The notes beneath the pieces are model-generated. The model was not told the origin of the DNA, ran no database searches, and was given only the letters and a program-made list of their open reading frames with translations. The position numbers and the translations under genes are program-made. 5,123 nucleotides of DNA. Origin: Bacteroidota bacterium (GTDB lineage Bacteria; Bacteroidota; Bacteroidia; Chitinophagales; LD1). The stretch spans positions 1-5,123 of the forward strand of contig JAEYZB010000155.1 of assembly GCA_023428205.1 (NCBI GenBank), in the 5' to 3' direction. Below, in pieces: positions 1-5,123 of the stretch; the stretch's first letter is position 1; every line of letters starts with the position of its first letter.

Positions 1-475
1 CGCCATTGCCTCGCCAATTCGCTATGGAAATGGGCATTACATACCCAACATCAGCATAATGTTGTTGGTGATATTCAATTTCCGATTTACTCACTTTCCA
101 AACCGTTCTATAAAGCGAGTCAAATTCCGAATCATAATTATTAGAAATTGGTCCATCAAAAAAATCAGTTCCTCTTTCTTCTAAAAAATTGGATATATTT
201 CGTGTTTCGTATGTCACAGCTGCGAGCTTTAGATTGTTTGCCGCATCAAAAGCAGACAACCACAACGAACTCATAAACAATGATGCTGTTCCAAACAAAT
301 TTCCATCAGGACTATAACTCTTTGGGCAAATAAAACTCGCACGGTCATAGTCCCAAAAGAAGTTTCCTCCAACAGGAATTTTTGCGCCCACATTATTAGC
401 GTCTAAAGTCTCCATAAACTGACCAAATCCATTAACAACTGAGAAAAGAAAAACGAGCGTAAATAGTTTTTTCAT
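1..475 (-). CDS. Exported protein, N-terminal part (T9SS-substrate-like), runs off left edge
   Basis: The frame is open from ATG at 475-473 to the window edge, giving 158 codons, so the C-terminus is missing. Residues 1-19 (MKKLFTLVFLFSVVNGFGQ) form a Sec signal peptide: two lysines, a hydrophobic core, and a GFGQ end typical of Bacteroidota, with likely cleavage before Q19. The mature part has the conserved opening of large Bacteroidota secreted proteins: DANNVGAKI, then GGNFFWDYD, then SLWLSAFDAANNLKLAAVTYE, then GTDFFDGPI, an acidic YDSEFDSLYRTVWKVSKSEIEYH stretch split by family-typical tryptophans, and PISIANWRGNG near the edge. Proteins with this opening are usually several hundred residues long and end in a T9SS type A sorting domain, which would be off-window and is inferred here. 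The molecular function is unknown; the protein is probably exported or on the cell surface. No Shine-Dalgarno sequence precedes the start; the leader is AT-rich. The gene is divergent from menC. Confidence 0.85.
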   Translation of the reverse strand, partial: MKKLFTLVFLFSVVNGFGQFMETLDANNVGAKIPVGGNFFWDYDRASFICPKSYSPDGNLFGTASLFMSSLWLSAFDAANNLKLAAVTYETRNISNFLEERGTDFFDGPISNNYDSEFDSLYRTVWKVSKSEIEYHQQHYADVGYVMPISIANWRGNG

Positions 476-497
476 AGCAGATAATTTAAGGTTTTCC

Positions 498-505
498 CAA
501 AGATA
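498..505 (-). promoter_or_regulatory. Candidate Bacteroidota -7 promoter element for the exported-protein gene
   Basis: Read on the minus strand the sequence is TATCTTTG, an exact match to the Bacteroidota sigma-70 -7 consensus TAnnTTTG. It ends 22 bases before the ATG at 475, which would leave a short AT-rich leader. No TTTG -33 box is present at about 19 bases upstream, so the call rests on the -7 match and its position. Confidence 0.45.
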
Positions 506-573
506 ATAACTATTCCCTGAGACTTCGCTATAGTAATCAGCTAACTGTCATTTATTCTCAGCAATCATCTAAA

Positions 574-627
574 TCCTCCTCGTTTTTTCAGGAGGCTTTG
601 CAAATGGGTCAAAAAAAATGAGGAGGA
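574..627. repeat. Inverted repeat / hairpin H1
   Basis: The arm at 574-588 (TCCTCCTCGTTTTTT) pairs with the arm at 613-627 (AAAAAATGAGGAGGA) over 15 positions. Fourteen pairs are Watson-Crick and one is G-U when read as plus-strand RNA, with a 24-base loop. A smaller alternative stem pairs CCTCCT at 575-580 with AGGAGG at 590-595 around a 9-base loop. The 3' arm overlaps the 5' arm of hairpin H2 (599-622), so H1 and H2 exclude each other. The function is unknown. It lies between two divergent promoters, so it may be untranscribed repeat DNA and not an RNA regulator. Confidence 0.6.
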
Positions 628-684
628 ACCCTAATTACCACCTGCGTTCCTACCAACGTGTTCGTTTTTTTTCACCTATTTGCA
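599..684. repeat. Long inverted repeat / hairpin H2
   Basis: Positions 599-622 pair with 661-684 in 24 register positions: 20 Watson-Crick pairs, three G-U wobbles and one C-C mismatch (610/673). The stem includes eight consecutive A-T pairs (611-618 with 665-672). The 38-base interior carries a second six-base stem, AGGAAC at 624-629 with GTTCCT at 646-651. Such a long stem in a short intergenic space is unlikely by chance and resembles a REP/MITE-type element or a structured leader. No coding potential is seen. The element is next to, and one base from, the palindrome at 686-705. Confidence 0.6.
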
Positions 685-685
685 C

Positions 686-705
686 GGGCGAATAATTATT
701 CGCCC
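686..705. repeat. Perfect 20-bp palindrome with GC caps (interspersed-repeat type)
   Basis: GGGCGAATAATTATTCGCCC is its own reverse complement, with five G/C-rich base pairs capping an AT-rich centre. It is flanked by GCAC on the left and CTACC on the right. From memory, GGGCGAA...TTCGCCCCTAC motifs recur as intergenic repeats in several bacterial phyla, so this is more likely a dispersed repeat than a gene-specific operator. It lies 37 bases upstream of the candidate menC -7 element, so a role as a dimeric-regulator site cannot be excluded. Confidence 0.65.
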
Positions 706-742
706 CTACCACACTTTTCATTAATCATTATCAATTAACCAT

Positions 743-750
743 TACTTTCG
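743..750 (+). promoter_or_regulatory. menC: Candidate -7 promoter element immediately before menC
   Basis: TACTTTCG fits TAnnTTTG with one mismatch (C for T at position 7). It ends only four bases before the ATG at 755. If it is used, transcription would begin at or within a few bases of the start codon, giving a leaderless or near-leaderless message. No TTTG -33 box is seen at the usual distance; a TTTT run at 715-718 is the nearest T-rich match. Confidence 0.35.
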
Positions 751-754
751 CCCC

Positions 755-1782
755 ATGCATACTGCTTTTTTCACTCCATATATATTACAATTCAAAAACC
801 CTGTGCTCACCTCACGGGGAGCGATGAACGAGAAACACGGCTTTTTCATTCGCATTTCCGATGGCAAAAACACGGGCGTGGGCGAATGCAGTTTTATTGA
901 GGGTTTGAGCCGCGATGATTTGCCACAAATGGGTGAAAAAATCGAGCAGGTTTGCGCAAATATTTCCGATTGGGAAAGCGAAAAAGAATTGCTCTACGAA
1001 AAATTTCCGTCCCTGCTTTTCGCATAGAAACGGCACTGTTGGATTTGCAAAATGGCGGAAAACAAATTTGGTTTGAAAGCGATTTTACCAAAGGGAAACG
1101 CGCCATTCCGATAAACGGCTTGGTGTGGATGGGCACTAAAGAGTTTATGCTTTCGCAGATTCAGCAAAAAATGGCGGACGGTTTTCGCTGCATCAAAATA
1201 AAAGTCGCGGCTATTGATTTTGAAGAAGAGTGTCGCCTGATTGCGTTTATCCGAGAGCATTTTTCCGCTTCTGAAATGGAAATTCGTTTAGATGCCAATG
1301 GTGGTTTTGCGGAAAACGATGTGTTTCAAAAATTGGAACGGTTGGCAAAGTTCGAAATTCACTCCATTGAACAGCCCGTAAAACACAAACAATGGGATTT
1401 GATGCGGAAAATTTGCGCAGAAAAAATCATGGATATTGCACTAGACGAAGAATTGATTCACACCATAAACATTGAAGAAAAAAATGAAATGCTGGACTTC
1501 ATCAAACCGCAATACATCATTCTGAAACCAAGTCTCATTGGCGGCTTAGCGAAATCAGACGAATGGATTTCGCTCGCAAAAAAACGAAATATCGGTTGGT
1601 GGGCAACCTCCGCTTTAGAATCCAACATCGGCTTAAACGCCATTGCACAATGGGTTGCCGCCAAGCCAAACGTAAAAGCCGTGCAGGGGCTGGGAACGGG
1701 AGGGCTTTACGTAAATAACATTGAGAGTCCACTAAAAGTAGCGAATGGGCAACTGTATTACGAAGTCAGAAATTTTGAATGA
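755..1782 (+). pseudogene. menC: o-Succinylbenzoate synthase (MenC), interrupted by a frameshift
   Basis: MenC is an enolase-superfamily enzyme that dehydrates SHCHC to o-succinylbenzoate in cytosolic menaquinone synthesis. The first frame (755-1027) holds the N-terminal capping domain, with YILQFKNPVLTSRG and GVGECSFIEGLSRDD, and stops at TAG 1025-1027. The barrel continues in the -1 frame from about 1018-1027 (IETALLDLQNGGKQ) to TGA at 1780. Restoring one base gives 342 residues, normal for Bacteroidota MenC. In that numbering the active site is complete: K148/K150 in IKIK, metal ligands D180 (RLDANGG), E206 (SIEQP) and D231 (ALDEE), and K258 (ILKPS). The ATG at 755 is chosen because family similarity starts a few residues later. 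A missing A in GCA(A)TAG gives FAIETALLDL, the best family fit; a missing T in 1017-1020 gives FRIETALLDL. It may be a true pseudogene, a sequencing or assembly error, or recoding; an error or recent mutation is likeliest, since both halves are otherwise intact. No other men gene is in view. Confidence 0.9.
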
Positions 1783-1830
1783 TAGAATAAAAACCAATTC
1801 TGTCATTCTATTATTCAGTTATTCAAAATT
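1771..1830. terminator. Candidate bidirectional terminator between convergent menC and SDR genes
   Basis: AATTTTGAAT at 1771-1780 is the exact reverse complement of ATTCAAAATT at 1821-1830. The inner GAATAA (1785-1790) pairs with TTATTC (1811-1816) after a four-base internal loop. The structure is AT-rich and symmetric, with A/T tracts on both flanks. It covers the end of menC (stop 1780-1782) and reaches into the stop codon of the convergent dehydrogenase (1829-1831). It could serve transcripts from both sides. The low GC makes the stem weak compared with a classical intrinsic terminator. Confidence 0.5.
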
Positions 1831-2545
1831 AACTTTTGTGCCATAAAAAGTCCGGCAACAACGGCATCAATTTCCCTGCAATCCACCAACGCTTGGTGAT
1901 ATAGGCGACTTTTCGTTTCCGTTCTATCGCATCGGCAATCTGCCGAGCCGCTTTTTCGACCGGCTGCAACCAAAACATTCCTTTTTGTCCTTGCGTCATA
2001 TCCGTTTCCACAAAACCCGGACGAATATCCGTTATGGCAATCGGGCGCTTTTCGGCAGCGGCTTTGTGACGTTGCCCTTCCATATAACTGCTCATAAAGG
2101 CTTTGGTCGCAGCATAACCGATTGCGTGTCGCATTCCGCGAACCGCCATTACACTGGAGATACCAACAATATGTCCGGCTTTATTTTCGTGCCTGAAATA
2201 ATTAAACGCAAAGTTGGCGATAGCTGCAAAACCAATCGCATTCACTTGATGCATTCCGTTTTCTTTTTCCCAATTTCCACTCGATTCACCAATGCCGGCA
2301 TTGTAAATAATCAAGTCCACCCCTCCCATTCGGTCAATCAGTTTTTGCAAGATTTGACGCGCCTCTTCATGATTAGCCGCGTCCATAAATTCAATGTATG
2401 TTTTGTTTGGACAACTATTCGTCAATTCATTCAGCAGATTAGTTCTCCGTGCCGTAAGCCCCAACTCATAACCGCGTTTGGAAAGTTCAACGGCTAAAGC
2501 CTTTCCGATTCCCGATGAGGCTCCAATTAGTATAGCTTTTTTCAT
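1829..2545 (-). CDS. SDR-family NAD(P)-dependent oxidoreductase
   Basis: This is a classical short-chain dehydrogenase/reductase of 238 residues, close to the usual 250. The Rossmann fold opens at residue 4. The nucleotide-binding glycines are G8, G12 and G14 (GASSGIG). R33/R34 after the second strand (LTARR) suggest preference for NADP(H). NAG is at 82-84 and the structural N102 is in NAIG. The catalytic triad is S131, Y144 and K148 (YAATK), followed by the RPGFVETDM loop (175-183) that contacts the nicotinamide. The C-terminal VAYITKRWW...LPDFLWHKS stretch resembles Bacteroidota SDRs annotated only as oxidoreductases. It is cytosolic and soluble, with no signal peptide or membrane segment needed for the fold. 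The substrate cannot be read from sequence. The start is ATG 2545-2543, right before the first beta strand, with an A-rich leader and no Shine-Dalgarno sequence. It lies 47 bases downstream of the helicase-nuclease gene on the same strand and is convergent with menC. Confidence 0.92.
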   Translation of the reverse strand: MKKAILIGASSGIGKALAVELSKRGYELGLTARRTNLLNELTNSCPNKTYIEFMDAANHEEARQILQKLIDRMGGVDLIIYNAGIGESSGNWEKENGMHQVNAIGFAAIANFAFNYFRHENKAGHIVGISSVMAVRGMRHAIGYAATKAFMSSYMEGQRHKAAAEKRPIAITDIRPGFVETDMTQGQKGMFWLQPVEKAARQIADAIERKRKVAYITKRWWIAGKLMPLLPDFLWHKS

Positions 2546-2592
2546 ATTTTACTTTTGGTTTTATACGCAATGTATGAAAAAATAAAAACCGG

Positions 2593-5123
2593 TTATTCTA
2601 TAATCGTTACGGCTTCTATTTTCTTCCCTTGCGTGTACACCAAATAAGCATTCGTTACATTTTTATTCCCTGCTTTGAGTAGCGAAGCATAACGCTGTAC
2701 TTGTTTCACATATTCTTCATTCTCTTTCCCGCTCTTGAAATCCAACACCGCAACTTCTTTTGTTTGCTTATGAATTGCCACAAAGTCAGGTTTGTGAATT
2801 TCTTTTTTCTCGTCCAACAATTCAAATTCCGATAGACGAATATAATCGTCAGAAAAGTAAGGCGCAAGCGCTGCGTGATGGAGCACGAAATCAATGTCTG
2901 TTTGCAGTTGTGTGGCGGTGTTCAAATCTTCTAATGCAATTTTTTCTTTCGCTAATGCGGCATTGTTTGATGAAGCCATGAGCGAAATCAAAGCGTGCAA
3001 CTTATTTCCGTAAAGTTGTTCTTCATTATACGTTTTAGCAGTTGTTGATTTGAGTTTTACAACATAGTTTGCTGCATTGCTCCGACTCAATACCAATTCT
3101 GCTCGTTTCGACAAGCTCAACACATCGCGTTTTTTTTCACCATCTTCTTGGGTCTTGTGAATTTTCGCAGTCGTATTATCACCAAATTCATACACCCCAT
3201 TTTGAAATTCGGGTTTTGCTTCTAAAAACTTTTGTAGATAATAGTTGCTTTGCGTGATTTTGTTTCCGACTTTACTTGGCTCAAACAATAGATACAATCG
3301 CTCCGAAGCGCGAGTAGTCGCTACATACAGCAAGTTTATAGTGTCTGATTTTGATTTCTGTTGTTCCTCTTGATACAAACGCGCATAAGGGGTTTTCTCC
3401 ATTGTTTCTTCCACACTCAATAGAATCGGGCTGACCTCCATTTCAGGCACATCTTCCACCCAAACATTTTTCAAAGTCGGCTTTATTGTCCAATCCACAT
3501 CGGGTATTATCACTATCGGAAATTCCAGCCCTTTAGATTTGTGAATCGTCATAATTTTCACGGCATTTGCAGATGAGTTTTGCGAAATGCTTTTTTTCGT
3601 TTTCACTTCGTCCCACCAACTTAAAAAGTCCGCAAGCGTATTTTGCAATTGCTGTTGTTCTGAAACCAAATCCAAGAAGGAACTCACAAAAACGCTTTCT
3701 TCATTGAGATTAAACAATCGTATTCCTGCCACACAAATTTCAAACAAACTTTGTTGTTTCAACTCCTCGGAATTGAACGAAAAGATTTTGTCAAATTCAT
3801 AAAACGGAGCGCGTAAAACTTCTTTTTGTGCATCAAAGGTTTTTTCGTCTGCAAATCCTCGCTGATAAAGCAGTTCATAACGATAGAGTTTATCGTTTCT
3901 GTCGCTCAAATACTGCAAAAGCGCGAGCAGCAAACTCACTTCTTTGGATTGTATATAGAGCAAGCTTTCGCCTGTTTCCACCGCATAGCCGCGATGAATC
4001 AGCAGTTCTGCGAGTTCCGCTCCGCGCACATTTCCACGCACCAAAATTGCCACATCGCTTGGTTCATAGCCAAATGTTTTTACCTGCTCAATGATTTCTA
4101 AAACGCGGTTGTTTTTTATCGCTTTCGTATCGGTTTCATCATCGAGCAACACATTCGCTGCCACTACAGGTTCTTCATTTTTGATTTTTGATTTTTGATT
4201 TTTAATTTCTTCTATTCTAACATATCCCCCTGTTTTTTGAGGTAAAAATTTCTGCGCGTGATTTTCGTAAATGGATTTGGAGTAGTCTTCCAAATTCCCA
4301 ATATGAGCATAAAATTCATTATTGAATGTAATGATGTTTTCTCGCGAACGATAGTTCGTGTCCAGCGCTTCTATTTTAGTTTTGTAATTGTTGATTGCGG
4401 TTTCGCGGTCTCTCAGAATTTGATTGGTGTCGCTTCCGTAAATCTTCGGCAATGCCACAATTTGCTGCGCTTCCCCTCCTTTGAAACGGTAAATAGACTG
4501 CTTCGCATCGCCCACCACCAAACTATCTGCCGATTTGAATTGCGAGTTTTCTAAAAGTGGCAACAAATTGCGAAACTGCAACAGCGAAGTATCCTGAAAT
4601 TCATCAATCAAAATGCTGTCGTATTTTTCGCCAATGCGCTCGTAAATAATAGGCGCATCTTGCTCACTCACAATTTTGCTGATAATCGTTTGGAATTCTC
4701 CAATAGGTAAAATGTTTTTATCGTCTTTCACTTTTTGCAACGCTCGGCTAATTGCATCCGCCACGCGCAATTGGTACATGTTTTTCGCAATCAGTTTCGC
4801 TAAATAATATTGCTTTTCGTTTGAAGCAATGTAATTCAACACTTCAGTTGTCAGCGAAAAAAGTTGATTTTTAATAACATCGATTCTGCTCGTTTTTTCA
4901 GACCCTTTCGCCCATTCATCATACGTTTTTTGCGCGTAACTATTCAACTCTAAATCTTTCCCTGAGAAAGATTTCAACTTTACATAGTAACTATAAATCC
5001 CTTTCCCTTTCTGAAAAAAATCATCAACGCTTAAATTTTGCGAAGCAATCAAATCCAAAATCTGCGAGCCAAACGCATTTATTTTTTGCTCAAACTCTGT
5101 AGTCGTTTTGCGCAGTTGTTTAC
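2593..5123 (-). CDS. AddA/RecB-like UvrD helicase fused to a PD-(D/E)XK nuclease, N-terminus off right edge
   Basis: This is an ATP-dependent helicase-nuclease of the kind that resects double-strand breaks for RecA. The frame is open to the window edge, so 842 residues are visible (numbered from codon 5121-5119). Relatives are about 1,050 residues long, so roughly the first 200, with Walker A, are missing. A TTG at 5058 lies mid-domain and is not the true start. Superfamily 1 motifs are in order: II DEFQDT at 173-178, III VGDAKQSIYRFKGG near 201-214, IV LDTNYRS near 252-258, V TIHKSKGLEFP from 525, and VI LYVATTRASERL with R604. The C-terminal nuclease has GxxxH ending at H709, D779 (KPDF), D794-F-K796 as (D/E)XK, and QVQRY near the end, so both activities look intact. 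There is no cysteine set for an Fe-S cluster. The partner AddB-like subunit is probably beyond the edge (inferred). Two repeats lie in linkers, at 4177-4203 and 3105-3123. AddA and RecB share this layout, so no symbol is given. Confidence 0.92.
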   Translation of the reverse strand, partial: KQLRKTTTEFEQKINAFGSQILDLIASQNLSVDDFFQKGKGIYSYYVKLKSFSGKDLELNSYAQKTYDEWAKGSEKTSRIDVIKNQLFSLTTEVLNYIASNEKQYYLAKLIAKNMYQLRVADAISRALQKVKDDKNILPIGEFQTIISKIVSEQDAPIIYERIGEKYDSILIDEFQDTSLLQFRNLLPLLENSQFKSADSLVVGDAKQSIYRFKGGEAQQIVALPKIYGSDTNQILRDRETAINNYKTKIEALDTNYRSRENIITFNNEFYAHIGNLEDYSKSIYENHAQKFLPQKTGGYVRIEEIKNQKSKIKNEEPVVAANVLLDDETDTKAIKNNRVLEIIEQVKTFGYEPSDVAILVRGNVRGAELAELLIHRGYAVETGESLLYIQSKEVSLLLALLQYLSDRNDKLYRYELLYQRGFADEKTFDAQKEVLRAPFYEFDKIFSFNSEELKQQSLFEICVAGIRLFNLNEESVFVSSFLDLVSEQQQLQNTLADFLSWWDEVKTKKSISQNSSANAVKIMTIHKSKGLEFPIVIIPDVDWTIKPTLKNVWVEDVPEMEVSPILLSVEETMEKTPYARLYQEEQQKSKSDTINLLYVATTRASERLYLLFEPSKVGNKITQSNYYLQKFLEAKPEFQNGVYEFGDNTTAKIHKTQEDGEKKRDVLSLSKRAELVLSRSNAANYVVKLKSTTAKTYNEEQLYGNKLHALISLMASSNNAALAKEKIALEDLNTATQLQTDIDFVLHHAALAPYFSDDYIRLSEFELLDEKKEIHKPDFVAIHKQTKEVAVLDFKSGKENEEYVKQVQRYASLLKAGNKNVTNAYLVYTQGKKIEAVTIIE
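3105..3123 (-). repeat. TTGAGCTTGTCGAAA-type interspersed repeat inside the helicase-nuclease gene
   Basis: On the minus strand this reads GTGTTGAGCTTGTCGAAAC, and with the next bases GCTTGT-CGAA-ACGAGC forms a six-pair stem (one G-U) with a CGAA loop. From memory, TGAGCTTGTCGAA cores are widespread interspersed repeats in bacterial genomes, and their in-frame translation VLSLSK is a known signature. Here the gene encodes DVLSLSKRAELVLS at this point, about residue 667, in the linker between the helicase core and the nuclease. The reading frame is preserved. Confidence 0.5.
4177..4203. repeat. 7-bp tandem repeat (GATTTTT) within the helicase-nuclease coding sequence
   Basis: There are three perfect GATTTTT units at 4183-4203, preceded by a partial ATTTTT at 4177-4182, for 27 bases at period 7. 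It encodes the lysine-rich, low-complexity IKNQKSKIKN segment in the linker after motif IV. Seven is not a multiple of three, so gain or loss of one unit would shift the frame and remove the helicase C-terminal motifs and the nuclease. Confidence 0.8.

Noticed and set aside
952..1014. An ATG at 952 as the start of an independent barrel-only MenC protein
   Set aside because: The residues from 952 to about 1014 in that frame are basic and unlike MenC, and the first frame matches the family over the same bases. The homology switches frame only near 1018-1027.
812..1260. Three minus-strand open frames of 74-88 codons across the menC 5' half
   Set aside because: They overlap menC antisense and have no family-like composition or start context. 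The menC reading on the plus strand explains the region.
1985..2497. 170-codon plus-strand open frame opposite the dehydrogenase gene
   Set aside because: It is antisense to a well-supported SDR with all catalytic motifs, and its translation shows no recognisable domain. It is best explained as a shadow frame.
2567..2574. TACATTGC on the minus strand as a -7 promoter for the dehydrogenase gene
   Set aside because: Two of the six fixed TAnnTTTG positions mismatch and there is no -33 box, so it is too weak to call. Co-transcription with the upstream helicase gene is equally possible.
2571..2594. AACCGGTT followed by a T-rich run after the helicase stop, as a terminator
   Set aside because: The eight-base palindrome has no loop and cannot form a useful stem, so it is not a credible intrinsic terminator.
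3826..4554. Plus-strand open frames of 88-98 codons opposite the helicase-nuclease gene
   Set aside because: They are shadows of the large minus-strand gene, whose superfamily 1 motifs are continuous through the region.
5056..5058. TTG codon as the start of the helicase-nuclease
   Set aside because: The frame stays open for 21 further codons to the window edge, and the Walker A domain expected before motif II is missing, so the true start lies off-window.
1..5123. tRNA, rRNA, CRISPR array, insertion sequence or defence-system genes
   Set aside because: No tRNA-like cloverleaf, spaced direct repeats, transposase motifs or attachment sites were seen on either strand. The helicase-nuclease has standard AddA/RecB motifs and no accompanying defence genes in view.

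Overview
The window looks like Bacteroidota (Flavobacteriia/Chitinophagia-like) chromosome. The base composition is AT-rich and there are no Shine-Dalgarno sequences ahead of the starts. Two upstream regions carry TAnnTTTG-type -7 elements. The leftmost gene encodes the N-terminus of a type IX secretion (T9SS)-style exported protein, and menaquinone genes and AddA/RecB-like helicase-nucleases are also usual in this phylum.

Layout from left to right. Positions 1-475 (minus) hold the first 158 codons of a secreted protein whose C-terminus lies off the left edge. Positions 476-754 form a 279-bp divergent intergenic region. It holds a candidate promoter at each end and, between them, a compact block of inverted repeats: two long mutually exclusive hairpins and a perfect 20-bp GC-capped palindrome. 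Positions 755-1782 (plus) encode o-succinylbenzoate synthase (MenC) of menaquinone biosynthesis, split by a net one-base loss near 1017-1025 although every catalytic residue is retained. Positions 1771-1830 form an inverted repeat that spans the stop codons of two convergent genes and is a likely bidirectional terminator. Positions 1829-2545 (minus) encode a short-chain dehydrogenase/reductase. Positions 2593-5123 (minus) encode the C-terminal 842 residues of an AddA/RecB-type UvrD helicase fused to a PD-(D/E)XK nuclease; its Walker A end lies off the right edge.

The helicase-nuclease and the dehydrogenase are on one strand with a 47-bp gap and could be co-transcribed, but nothing links them functionally. 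MenC and the exported protein are divergent and functionally unrelated. This reads as ordinary housekeeping chromosome, not a defence island or mobile element. No undescribed multi-gene system is visible.

The parts worth a second look are the menC frameshift, the structured repeat block at 574-705, and two short repeats inside the helicase-nuclease gene: a 7-bp tandem repeat at 4177-4203 and a TTGAGCTTGTCGAAA-type interspersed repeat at 3105-3123. Both sit in inter-domain linkers.
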